Shown one piece after another: positions 6,442 through 15,372 of a stretch of DNA of 25,961 bases (position 1 is the first letter of the stretch; every line of letters begins with the position of its first letter). A program made the translations under genes and the position numbers. This DNA comes from an uncultured Corynebacterium sp. (lineage in GTDB: Bacteria; Actinomycetota; Actinomycetes; Mycobacteriales; Mycobacteriaceae). The stretch covers positions 1-25,961 of the forward strand of contig NZ_CAMICL010000031.1 in the NCBI RefSeq assembly GCF_946221105.1, in the 5' to 3' direction. The notes under the pieces are model-generated. The model had not been told where the DNA came from. It searched no databases and saw nothing but the letters and a program-made list of their open reading frames with translations.

Positions 6442-8858
6442 ACCGGTACGCCGCGCTGGCTGCCGTCGTGCTCGCCGCCCCCGCCGTGCCGCTGGCGCCG
6501 GACAGCCCGGAAGTGACGGAGCACTGGGCGAACCTGACCGTGCGCCCGTCCGAGGGCGAGCAGGCGAGTGTGGAGGTTGTCGAGGCCCCGCGCGCCATCT
6601 CCGCCCACGATCCGTTTCACGTGAAACTTCGCGTGACCAACCACACCGAGGACACGCTCGAGGGCTTCAGCGTGGTTCCGCGCCGAGCTTCGGCGGTGGC
6701 CTCCGTGATGGAGCAGCGCTACGCAACCATCGCCGGCCCGCAGGAGTATTCGGTGGTGGGGGACGCGCGTGACGTCGATAAGCAATTGGCCCCCGGCGAC
6801 TCGCTGGAGATCGAGATGGACCTGGGCCTCGACCTGCCGGATGTGGGCACGTACCCAATCATGCTGCAGCTTCTCGACGCCTCCGGTGCCCCCCTCGACA
6901 CCGACCGCTTCCACATGGGCGTCAAGGGCGTCCGGGACAACATCCGGGCCGCGGAGCTGACCGCGCTCTACCCGGTGACCGCGGACGTGGACATCCTGCC
7001 CGGCGAGACCGGCGAGGCACCCGAGACGCAGCCGCTGGTGCTGGCGAACGACTCGCTGGCCGGCCAACTCGCGCCCGAGGGGCGGCTGAGCAAACTGGTG
7101 GACCAGTACATCGAGGCGGCCCAGACACCGGGAGTTGGTTACGCCACCTGCGTCGCGCTGGACCCGGCGCTGATCGACACCGTGGAGCGCATGCAACACG
7201 GCTACACCGTTGACGACGAGCGCCCCGCCGTGGTGGAGGAACCGAAGCGTCTGCGCGACTCCTGGGGAGGCGAGGGCGACCCCGACGGCGAATCCGGCGC
7301 CGGCGTAGACGACGCGAAGGTGTGGCTGGACAAGGTGCGCCACATCGCCGCCACCGGCTGCGTGGTGTCGCTGCCGTGGGCGAACGCGGACTTAAACGCC
7401 GTGGCGCGCACCGGCGACACGTGGCTCATGCGCGAGGCGGTGGAGCGCGGGCCGTTCGTGCTGCAGCGCGTACTGGGTACCGCCGGCACCCTCAACACCG
7501 TGGTCACCGGCGCAGGTTACGTCGAAAACGGCACCGCGCCGGCGCTGGGATGGGCGGACCATTCGCGCTCCACCGTCATGGACGAAGGCATGCAGGCCGC
7601 GTGGGAACGCGCCGAAGCGGCCGAGGTACAGGAAGAACACGACGGGTCTGAAAGCGCCCTGGAGCGCGCGGACCTGGCGGATCTCGCCGGGTCGGCCGCA
7701 CCCGCACCGCAGCAACCAGTGCGCGTGCTGGCCGCCGCCGAGGGCAGGAACTACGGCTGGATCGCGCCGGGAGTGATGACGGTGGGCTACCAGTCCTCCC
7801 TGGCCACCGTGCTGGCCGCCACCGGCGTGGACCCCGAAACCACCGGTTTTTCCCAGCAGAACCTGCGCTACAACTACGCCGTGGACTCCAAGGCCGCCCG
7901 CGACACCAACGCCGCCGCCGCGGTGCGGCTGGCCGCCCAGTCCGCCTGGGTGGCGGGAGACTCCGGGGAGCAGCCGGAGCCGGTCCTGGTCGCCCCGCCA
8001 GTGAACTGGGACGCGGACACCGCCGCCGCCGTGCTGGGCACCGTGGCCGAGCTAGTCACCGGCGCGGGCGCGCACCCCATGGCGTTTGGCACCTACCTGG
8101 ACGCTCCAGCTGATGTTCAGCCTGCGGGAGAGCCGGAGCAGCACACGGACCCCACCGCGTTTACCGACGCGGAGGTGCTGCAGGTGACCCAGCAGGCCGG
8201 GTTCATCAACGACCTGACGGGGTTGATGGTGCCCGACACCGGCATTGCGCTGACCCGCTACGGGTTCACCCTGCCGCTGCGCCGGGACCTGCTGCAGGCG
8301 CTGTCCATCGGGCAGCGCCGCGCAATGTCGCGCTACAGCGACGCGGCGGCGGCCACTAGCGAGCGCCTCGGCGCCTCCCGTGCCGCGCTGGGAGACCTGC
8401 GCTCGGCGGTAGACCTGATCCCGCCCGGGAACGTCTACACGCGCACCTCCAATTCCAGCCCACTGCTCATCGTGGCCCGCAACGGGTTGCCGCTGCCGGT
8501 GGAGACCTCCATCAACTTCTCCGGGCCTGCGGACGCCCGCCTGCACGTGCCCGGGGTGCTGCGCATCCCGGCCCGCGGGTCTGTCACGGTGCAGATGACC
8601 GCGGACCTGCCGGAAAGCTCCCGCGGCACGGACCTGAATCTGTACCTGGCGAGCGCGAACGGGCAGCCGATCTCGCAGCCCGTGGACATCTCCGTGCGCA
8701 CCACGCGGCTCACGGTGGGCCGCTGGCTCGCCATCGCCGCGCTGGTTCTGGCCGGGCTGCTGGTGGTCATCGCGTTGCGCGGCGCGCGGGGCAGCCCGCC
8801 CGCAAGCAGCGAACGAGAACCACAGCCCAGCAGACGTAAGAATCGGAGAACCAAGTGA
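6438..8858 (+). CDS. DUF6049-type exported membrane protein (Rv3909-like)
   Basis: An 806-aa envelope protein of unknown function, positionally equivalent to M. tuberculosis Rv3909. An N-terminal signal sequence (MNRYAALAAVVLAAPAVPLA), a very long extracytoplasmic region beginning with a beta-sandwich-like NEW3/Ig-type segment (VKLRVTNHTEDTLEGF; DSLEIEMDLGLDLPDVGTYP), and a single C-terminal membrane helix at about residues 759-776 (RWLAIAALVLAGLLVVIAL) with a basic cytoplasmic tail (RRKNRRTK). The start overlaps the NUDIX stop (ATGA), and its stop overlaps the murJ start (GTGA), so the three genes are translationally coupled. This constant link with the lipid II flippase suggests a role in cell wall export, by inference only. 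The reading frame contains a perfect parS site (6613-6628) and one copy of the ACGTCGATAAGC motif (6772-6783). Confidence 0.85.
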   Translation: MNRYAALAAVVLAAPAVPLAPDSPEVTEHWANLTVRPSEGEQASVEVVEAPRAISAHDPFHVKLRVTNHTEDTLEGFSVVPRRASAVASVMEQRYATIAGPQEYSVVGDARDVDKQLAPGDSLEIEMDLGLDLPDVGTYPIMLQLLDASGAPLDTDRFHMGVKGVRDNIRAAELTALYPVTADVDILPGETGEAPETQPLVLANDSLAGQLAPEGRLSKLVDQYIEAAQTPGVGYATCVALDPALIDTVERMQHGYTVDDERPAVVEEPKRLRDSWGGEGDPDGESGAGVDDAKVWLDKVRHIAATGCVVSLPWANADLNAVARTGDTWLMREAVERGPFVLQRVLGTAGTLNTVVTGAGYVENGTAPALGWADHSRSTVMDEGMQAAWERAEAAEVQEEHDGSESALERADLADLAGSAAPAPQQPVRVLAAAEGRNYGWIAPGVMTVGYQSSLATVLAATGVDPETTGFSQQNLRYNYAVDSKAARDTNAAAAVRLAAQSAWVAGDSGEQPEPVLVAPPVNWDADTAAAVLGTVAELVTGAGAHPMAFGTYLDAPADVQPAGEPEQHTDPTAFTDAEVLQVTQQAGFINDLTGLMVPDTGIALTRYGFTLPLRRDLLQALSIGQRRAMSRYSDAAAATSERLGASRAALGDLRSAVDLIPPGNVYTRTSNSSPLLIVARNGLPLPVETSINFSGPADARLHVPGVLRIPARGSVTVQMTADLPESSRGTDLNLYLASANGQPISQPVDISVRTTRLTVGRWLAIAALVLAGLLVVIALRGARGSPPASSEREPQPSRRKNRRTK
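6613..6628. promoter_or_regulatory. parS: parS centromere site 2, inside a coding region
   Basis: CGTTTCACGTGAAACT carries the same perfect 14-bp palindrome as site 1. It lies within the DUF6049 reading frame and encodes PFHVKL. ParB should nucleate here as at site 1; the two sites are about 3.1 kb apart. Confidence 0.93.
6771..6783 (+). repeat. Dispersed motif GACGTCGATAAGC (copy 3)
   Basis: Exact match to the 13-mer in the repeats at 11-23 and 443-455, followed by AATTGGCCCCC, which resembles the ATTGCCAA that follows the motif in those copies. It is inside the DUF6049 gene, read as D-V-D-K. Confidence 0.8.
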
Positions 8859-11800
8859 CGGAACAGGGACTGCGCCGGCGCATTGTCACGCCAGCGCCGC
8901 CAGCGCCGGTACCGGCGCCGCGCGAAACCAAACCGGCGCGCGAGGAGCTCGAGGACGGCGCGCCGGATAAGTCGCTGCTGACCACCAGCCCCAAGGGTGA
9001 GACCATCGCCCCGCCGCAGACCGCCGACACCGTAGCCGCGGGCACAGCAGGCACTGTCGCTGTCGCCGAACCCCAGGCCAGCGAGGAGGAGCCCACCGCC
9101 AAGGGCGGGGAGAAGGTCGTGCGCGCCACCGGCTCCATGGCCGTGGCCACCCTGATCTCGCGCATCACCGGGTTCATCCGCACCGTACTCATCGGCGCGG
9201 CGCTCGGCGAGGTCGTGGCGGCGTCCTTCAACACCGCCAACACGCTTCCCAACCTGATCACGGAGATCGTGCTCGGCTCCGTGCTCACCGCGCTGGTGGT
9301 GCCGGTGCTGGTGCGCGCGGAGAAGGAGGACGCGGACCACGGCGCGGCGTTTATCCGCCGCCTGTTCACGCTGACCCTGACGCTGATGACAGTGGTCACC
9401 GTCGCCGCCGTGGCGGCCGCGCCGCTGCTGAGCCGGATGATGATGGACGAGGACTCCCTGGGCAACCTCGTCCAAACCACCTCGTTCGCGTATTTGGTGC
9501 TGCCGCAGATCTTCTTCTACGGCATGTTCTCCCTGTTCATGGCAATTTTGAACACGAAGGAGCACTTCCGCCCGGGCGCCTGGGCCCCGGTGGCCAACAA
9601 CGTCGTCTCCATTGCCGTGCTCGTGGCGTACATGGCGCTGCCGGGGCGGCTGAACCCGGCGGCGCCGACGTCGATAAGCAATCCCCACGTGCTCCTGCTG
9701 GGCCTTGGCACCACGGCCGGCGTGGTGGTGCAGTGCCTGATCATGCTGCCCGCGCTGCGCAAGCTGGGCATCGATTTACGCCCGCTGTGGGGCATTGACG
9801 AACGCCTCAAGCAGTTCGGCGGCATGGCGCTGGCGATTGTCACCTACGTGGCCATTAGCCAGTTCGGCTACGTCATCACCTCGCGCATCGCGTTTGACGC
9901 GGACGCGGCGGCGCAGTTCATCTACCAGCAGCACTGGATGTTGCTGCAAATGCCGTACGGCATCATCGGCGTCACCCTGCTGACCGCGATCATGCCGCGC
10001 ATGTCCCGCAACGCCGCGGACGGCGACGACGCAGCCGTGGTCGCGGACCTGACCATGGGCACGAAGCTGACGTTCATCGCGATGCTCCCGATCATCATCT
10101 TCATGACGGCGCTGGGCCCCGACATCGCCCACGCCCTGTTCGCCTACGGCTCGTTCAGCCCCCAGGCCGCGCACCTGCTCGGCCTGACCATCTCCGCATC
10201 CTCGTTCACCCTGATCCCGTACGCGCTGGTGATGCTGCACCTGCGCGTGTTCTACGCGCGCGAAGAGGCGTGGACGCCCACGTTCATCATCGCCGGCATC
10301 ACCGGCACGAAGATCCTGCTGTCCGCGCTCGCGCCGTACATCGCGCAGGACCCCAGCCACGTGGTGGTGCTGCTCGGTGCGGCGAACGGCTTCGGCTTCG
10401 TCGCCGGCGCGCTCATCGGCGCGCTGCTGCTGCGCCGCAAGCTGGGCACCCTGCGCTCCAGCGACGTGCTGCGCACCTCCATCTGGGCGGTGGCCGCGGC
10501 ACTCGTGGGTGTTGCGGTGATCTTCGGTGTGCGCTGGCTGCTTCGCGACGTCGCCGGCCTGCACCTGCCCGAGGCCCTCGGACGCCTCATCGGTGCCCCC
10601 AGCCTGGGCAACCTCATCGAGGTGGTCCTGCTGGGCCTGCTGTTTCTGGTGGTCACCGGCCTGGTGCTGTCGCGCTCCAAGCTGCCCGAGGTGCAGAACC
10701 TGGGCCGCGCGCTGCAGCGCATCCCGGTGCTGGGGCGCTTCATCCGCCCGGACGAGGACCGCGCGCTCGAGGTGGGCGAGGCGGACCCGCGGGACGTGTC
10801 CAACCAGTTCCTCGCCTCCGACACCTTCAACGCCTCCCCGGTGCCGCCGCCGATGTCGGCCGGTGTGGTCCGCGGGCCGCGTCTGGTGCCGGGCGCGAGC
10901 GTGTCCGACGGGCGCTTCCGCCTGATCCGCGACCACGGCGCCACCACCGGCGCGCGCTTCTGGCAGGCGAGGGAAGTGGCCACCGGCCGCGATGTGGCGC
11001 TGACGTTCGTGGACACCACCGGTGCCGCCCCGATGGCCCCGGCCACCCCCCGCGAGGCGGCGCTGAAGGCCGCCGGCGTGGCGCGGCGCACCCGCAAGAT
11101 GGACAAGCTGCACCTGCCTGCGGTGGCCGAGAACATTGAAATCCTGTCGTACCGTTCCGGCGCCCTCGTGGTGGCGGACTGGGTGGAGGGCTCCTCGGTC
11201 AAGGCCGTGGCGGAGTCCGGCCAGACACTGCACACCGAGGCCGTGGCCAACGCGCTGGCACCGCTGGCCGGTGCCATGGCCGCGGCGCACGAGGCGGACG
11301 TGCCGCTGGGGCTAGACAACCGCCAGCAGCTGCGCATCGACCACGAAGGCCACGTGCGCCTGGCGTTCCCGGTGGTGCTGCCGGACGCCACCCCGGCAAC
11401 CGACGCGGAGTCCTTCGCCTCCGCACTGACGCTGCTGACCAGCAACGTCAGCTCCGACGACCTGGACGATGTCACCGCCCGCACCCGCGCGCTCGTGGAC
11501 GCGGACGCGGTGGACCAGGCCGCCTTCCGCGACATCGAGCGCGCCCTGTACGAGGCGGCGAACCTGCCGGTGCCCAACGAGGACGCGCCGACGGACGAGA
11601 TCCCGGTGGTGGAGATCTACGAGCCGGTCGAGCCGGTGGCCGAGCACGTGGAGGACCCGGACGAGCTGCGCGGCGGCTTCGGCGGCCGCACCATGGGCCC
11701 GGTGACCATCGGGCTGCTCACCTTCGCCGCGGTCATCGCCGCGGTGCTGGTGGGCGTGCTCACCACGTACCTGGTGGACTTCGTCTCCGGCGAAAACGTG

Positions 11801-12166
11801 GTGGACCGTCCGTCGGCCGCGCCCACAACCACCACACGCGACCCGGGCATGCCGGTGGTCATCGGCCCGCTGAACATGGAGGTCTTAGACGACAGCTCCG
11901 TGCAGTTCACCCCTGAGGACGGCTCGACGTTCACGCTTGAGCAGGTGCTTATCGACGCCTCCGGTACCGCCAACTACACCCTGTACGGCGTGACGGCAGA
12001 GCAGGAGACCGCGCACCCGCCCGTGATCGCGGAGGGCAAGTTGCGGGGCGGCCAGATCAGCGCCGACGTGGAAACCAACGAACCACTGTTACGCGTGGTG
12101 CTGAAGGTAGACAGCGAGACGGATGTGAAGAACCTCTCGCTGGTCGGCCACGAGGTTGTCCACTGA
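8855..12166 (+). CDS. murJ: MurJ/MviN lipid II flippase with pseudokinase and extracytoplasmic domain
   Basis: An 1103-aa fusion like mycobacterial Rv3910. A Pro/Ala-rich cytoplasmic N-terminus (1-85) precedes the MOP-superfamily transporter (about 90-610, roughly 14 membrane segments; typical ISRITGFIRTVLIGAALG and NTANTLPNLITEIVLGSVLTALVVPV near the front). It flips lipid II for peptidoglycan synthesis. Residues about 680-900 resemble a protein kinase fold (GRFRLIRDHGATTGARFWQA), but the usual HRD and DFG motifs are absent (DVPLGLDNRQQL, HVRLAFP), so it is a pseudokinase. A membrane helix at about 949-971 leads to a C-terminal beta-rich outer domain. In mycobacteria the pseudokinase domain is phosphorylated by PknB and recruits FhaA; a similar control here is inference. 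GTG start with GGAG upstream, overlapping the previous stop by 4 bases. It contains one ACGTCGATAAGC motif. Confidence 0.95.
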   Translation: MTEQGLRRRIVTPAPPAPVPAPRETKPAREELEDGAPDKSLLTTSPKGETIAPPQTADTVAAGTAGTVAVAEPQASEEEPTAKGGEKVVRATGSMAVATLISRITGFIRTVLIGAALGEVVAASFNTANTLPNLITEIVLGSVLTALVVPVLVRAEKEDADHGAAFIRRLFTLTLTLMTVVTVAAVAAAPLLSRMMMDEDSLGNLVQTTSFAYLVLPQIFFYGMFSLFMAILNTKEHFRPGAWAPVANNVVSIAVLVAYMALPGRLNPAAPTSISNPHVLLLGLGTTAGVVVQCLIMLPALRKLGIDLRPLWGIDERLKQFGGMALAIVTYVAISQFGYVITSRIAFDADAAAQFIYQQHWMLLQMPYGIIGVTLLTAIMPRMSRNAADGDDAAVVADLTMGTKLTFIAMLPIIIFMTALGPDIAHALFAYGSFSPQAAHLLGLTISASSFTLIPYALVMLHLRVFYAREEAWTPTFIIAGITGTKILLSALAPYIAQDPSHVVVLLGAANGFGFVAGALIGALLLRRKLGTLRSSDVLRTSIWAVAAALVGVAVIFGVRWLLRDVAGLHLPEALGRLIGAPSLGNLIEVVLLGLLFLVVTGLVLSRSKLPEVQNLGRALQRIPVLGRFIRPDEDRALEVGEADPRDVSNQFLASDTFNASPVPPPMSAGVVRGPRLVPGASVSDGRFRLIRDHGATTGARFWQAREVATGRDVALTFVDTTGAAPMAPATPREAALKAAGVARRTRKMDKLHLPAVAENIEILSYRSGALVVADWVEGSSVKAVAESGQTLHTEAVANALAPLAGAMAAAHEADVPLGLDNRQQLRIDHEGHVRLAFPVVLPDATPATDAESFASALTLLTSNVSSDDLDDVTARTRALVDADAVDQAAFRDIERALYEAANLPVPNEDAPTDEIPVVEIYEPVEPVAEHVEDPDELRGGFGGRTMGPVTIGLLTFAAVIAAVLVGVLTTYLVDFVSGENVVDRPSAAPTTTTRDPGMPVVIGPLNMEVLDDSSVQFTPEDGSTFTLEQVLIDASGTANYTLYGVTAEQETAHPPVIAEGKLRGGQISADVETNEPLLRVVLKVDSETDVKNLSLVGHEVVH
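9667..9679 (+). repeat. Dispersed motif GACGTCGATAAGC (copy 4)
   Basis: Exact 13-mer match inside murJ, followed by AATCCCCAC. Here it is read in a different frame (T-S-I-S) from copy 3 (D-V-D-K), so the conservation is at the DNA level and not of a peptide. Confidence 0.8.
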
Positions 12167-12175
12167 AATGCGCAC

Positions 12176-12204
12176 CCGGCCCTAGGCAGGGGGTCTAGGG
12201 CCGG
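12176..12204. other. Perfect inverted repeat between murJ and sigM
   Basis: CCGGCCCTAG (12176-12185) and CTAGGGCCGG (12195-12204) pair perfectly around a 9-base loop. It begins 9 bases after the murJ stop and ends 35 bases before the sigM start. No T run follows on either strand, so a classical intrinsic terminator is doubtful; it may attenuate, stabilise the murJ 3' end or bind a regulator. Confidence 0.7.
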
Positions 12205-12239
12205 GGCATAGTGGGGGCAACTGAATTTTTGGGGGGAAA

Positions 12240-12803
12240 ATGGACTACATCAACGACCGGCAGCTGGTGGCGAACTACCTGGCAGGGGACCGGCAGGCCT
12301 TCGCGCTCATCGTGCGGCGCCACCGCAAACGTATGTACTTCGCCGCCCGCAACTTCGCGCGCAACGAGCAGGACGCCCAAGACATCGTCCAAGACGCCCT
12401 GTTCAAGGCGGCGCGCAGCATGCACACCTACCGCGGGGAAGCGAAGCTGTCCACGTGGCTGCACCGCATGACCATCAACGCGGCGATAGACCACCAGCGC
12501 AAAGACGGCCGCTCCGGCGCCCAGTGCAGCCTGGACGACAACGACTCGGTCGACATCGACGCGAACAAGTACCTCGCCTACAACCCCATGGAGAACATGG
12601 AGCGCACGATGGCCATGCGGCAGGCCCTGGCGGTGCTGCCGCAGGCGCAGCGCAAAGCGCTGTGGCTCATCGACGTCGCGGGCATGAGCGTCGGCGACGC
12701 CGCCGCGGAACTCGGGGTGCAACCCGGCACCGTGAAGTCGCGCCGCTACCGGGCGCGCGAGGCCGTCGCAGCGGCGATAGGGGAGGCGGCGCCGGCGCGC
12801 TAA
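12240..12803 (+). CDS. sigM: ECF RNA polymerase sigma factor SigM
   Basis: A 187-aa ECF sigma factor with regions 2 and 4 only. Region 2 spans about residues 18-85 (FALIVRRHRKRMYFAARNF, QDAQDIVQDALFKAARSM, STWLHRMTINAAIDHQRK), and region 4 about 120-175 (ALAVLPQAQRKALWLIDVAGMSV, DAAAELGVQPGTVKSRRYRAR), with the helix-turn-helix near residues 148-168. It directs polymerase to stress promoters; the SigM name rests on position upstream of trxB-trxA, as in M. tuberculosis Rv3911. GGGGGG precedes the ATG by 4 bases. In M. tuberculosis an anti-sigma gene follows sigM; here trxB begins 11 bases after the stop, so no such gene is present. I see no clear GGAAC/GTT-type ECF promoter upstream. Confidence 0.92.
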   Translation: MDYINDRQLVANYLAGDRQAFALIVRRHRKRMYFAARNFARNEQDAQDIVQDALFKAARSMHTYRGEAKLSTWLHRMTINAAIDHQRKDGRSGAQCSLDDNDSVDIDANKYLAYNPMENMERTMAMRQALAVLPQAQRKALWLIDVAGMSVGDAAAELGVQPGTVKSRRYRAREAVAAAIGEAAPAR

Positions 12804-12806
12804 GAT
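12801..12806 (+). promoter_or_regulatory. Candidate -10 for leaderless trxB
   Basis: TAAGAT fits TANNNT and begins with the sigM stop codon TAA. It ends 8 bases before the trxB ATG, which has no ribosome binding site, so a transcript starting at the ATG is plausible. No convincing -35 or SigH-type GGAA/GTT pair is seen. Confidence 0.5.
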
Positions 12807-12814
12807 CTGCAACC

Positions 12815-13816
<1,002 letters not shown>

Positions 13817-13826
13817 ACTAGCGCGC

Positions 13827-14150
13827 ATGAACGCACCAGTTGATGTGACCCAAGCAACCTTCAAAAACGAGGTCATCGAGGCGGACACCCCGGTGCTCGT
13901 GGACTTCTGGGCGGAGTGGTGCGGCCCGTGCCGCAAACTCTCCCCGCTGCTGGACGAAGTCGCACAGGAAATGGCCGGCCAAGTCAAGGTGGCGAAGGTC
14001 AACGTGGACAACGAGCGCGCGCTCGGCGCCATGTTCCAAGTCATGTCCATCCCCGCCGTCCTGCTGTTCAAGGACGGCAAAAAGGTCGACGAGTTCGTGG
14101 GTGTGCGCCCCAAATCCGAGATCGTTTCCAAGATTCAGGCGCAGCTCTAG
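13827..14150 (+). CDS. trxA: Thioredoxin
   Basis: A 107-aa protein of standard thioredoxin length, with the active site WCGPC (C32 and C35) in VLVDFWAEWCGPCRKL, the conserved cis-Pro segment MSIPAVLLFKDGK and a final helix SEIVSKIQAQL. It reduces protein disulfides in the cytoplasm using electrons from the adjacent trxB product. It corresponds to trxC of M. tuberculosis (Rv3914) by position. The ATG at 13827 is the only sensible start; no Shine-Dalgarno sequence is visible. Confidence 0.95.
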   Translation: MNAPVDVTQATFKNEVIEADTPVLVDFWAEWCGPCRKLSPLLDEVAQEMAGQVKVAKVNVDNERALGAMFQVMSIPAVLLFKDGKKVDEFVGVRPKSEIVSKIQAQL

Positions 14151-14157
14151 CGGCGCG

Positions 14158-14163
14158 TAGACT
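14158..14163 (+). promoter_or_regulatory. Candidate -10 for cwlM
   Basis: TAGACT, identical to the hexamer before trxA, lies 7 bases after the trxA stop and 30 bases before the cwlM ATG. Here the message would have a short leader that includes the ribosome binding site AGAAAGG. Confidence 0.45.
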
Positions 14164-14193
14164 GACTCTGTCCATCCGAATAGAAAGGCCCGC

Positions 14194-15372
14194 ATGCAAG
14201 ACATTTTGCGCGTTGGCGACTCCAGCACACGGGTCGCCGAGGTCCGGATGTCCTTAGCCCGCCTGGGCCTGCTAGACGGCTACGAGGGCGAGATCGACTC
14301 CACCCGCCGCTTCACCGAAGCCGAGATGCTTTACGACGACACGCTGTGCGAAGCCGTCAAAGCCTTCCAACAATCCCGCGGCATCGTGCCCACCGGGACC
14401 ATCGACTCGGCGACGCTGCGGGAACTGCGCGAAGCGTCCTACACCCTCGGCGCGCGCGTGTTGAGCTACCAGCCCGGCCAGGAAATGGTCGGCGACGATG
14501 TCCGGCAGCTGCAATCCCAGCTCCACGAGCTGGGCTTCTACCCGCACCGGATAGACGGCCGCTTCGGTCCGCACACCTACGAGTCGCTGATGAACTACCA
14601 GCTCAACTCCGGGCTGGAAGACGACGGCGTGTGCGGCCCCGACACGCTGCGCGCCCTGTCGCTTCTGGGCCGGCGCATCACCGGCGGGTCAGTCCAGGCC
14701 ATCCGCGAGCGCGAGACCGTGCGCCAGGCCGGCCCGAACCTGACCGGCAAGCGCGTGGTCATCGACCCGGACCTGGGCGGCACCGACCGCGGCCTGGTGG
14801 TGGACGGCCCGTACGGCCCCATCACAGAAGAAGAAATCCTGTGGGATTTGGCCCAGCGCATTGAGGGGCGCATGGTTGCCGCCGGCATGGAGACCATCCT
14901 GTCGCGCCCGCGCGGCGACAACCCCTCCAACAAGCAGCGCGCCGACCTGGCCAACGGGTTCAAGGCGGACCTGGTCATTTCGCTGCGCCTGGACTCCTAC
15001 CCGAATGAGAAAGCCAACGGCGTGGCCACGTTCTATTTCGGCTCCGAGAAGGGCAGCTCCTCGTTAACCGGGGAGACGCTCTCGGGCTACATCCAGCGCG
15101 AGGTCGCCGCCCGCACTCAGCTACAGAACTGCCGTAACCACGCCCGCACCTGGGAGATGCTGCGCATGACCCGGATGCCGTCGGTGGAACTTGTGGCCGG
15201 CTACCTCACCAACCCGGGGGACCTGGCCATCCTCACCGACCCAAACGAGCGCGACGCCATCGCCGAAGCCGTCGTGGTGGCCGTGAAGCGCCTCTACCTA
15301 CTCGACCACGACAACCGGCCCACCGGCACCTACTCCTTCAAGGAGCTGCTGCGGGAGGAAAAGCACGCCTAG
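14194..15372 (+). CDS. cwlM: CwlM-like N-acetylmuramoyl-L-alanine amidase homologue, probably regulatory
   Basis: A 392-aa cytoplasmic protein without a signal peptide. Two peptidoglycan-binding type 1 repeats (about residues 5-75 and 90-155) precede an amidase_3 fold (about 185-375). In active amidases the first zinc site reads VxIDPGHGG, whereas here it is VVIDPDLGG (about 188-196), without the His. The usual SIHxN is SLRLD (about 262-266), and the catalytic Glu before GF/GY appears replaced in SVELVAGYLTNP. The enzyme is therefore likely inactive as an amidase. In mycobacteria the CwlM protein is phosphorylated by PknB and activates MurA, the first step of peptidoglycan precursor synthesis; that role fits here by homology and context. 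AGAAAGG lies 6 bases upstream of the ATG. It overlaps the convergent parB by 4 bases (CTAG). Confidence 0.9.
   Translation: MQDILRVGDSSTRVAEVRMSLARLGLLDGYEGEIDSTRRFTEAEMLYDDTLCEAVKAFQQSRGIVPTGTIDSATLRELREASYTLGARVLSYQPGQEMVGDDVRQLQSQLHELGFYPHRIDGRFGPHTYESLMNYQLNSGLEDDGVCGPDTLRALSLLGRRITGGSVQAIRERETVRQAGPNLTGKRVVIDPDLGGTDRGLVVDGPYGPITEEEILWDLAQRIEGRMVAAGMETILSRPRGDNPSNKQRADLANGFKADLVISLRLDSYPNEKANGVATFYFGSEKGSSSLTGETLSGYIQREVAARTQLQNCRNHARTWEMLRMTRMPSVELVAGYLTNPGDLAILTDPNERDAIAEAVVVAVKRLYLLDHDNRPTGTYSFKELLREEKHA

Noticed and set aside
9776..11290. 504-codon minus-strand open frame within murJ
   Set aside because: Antisense to clear murJ coding sequence; rich in Arg, His, Gln and Gly as typical of shadows in high-GC DNA.
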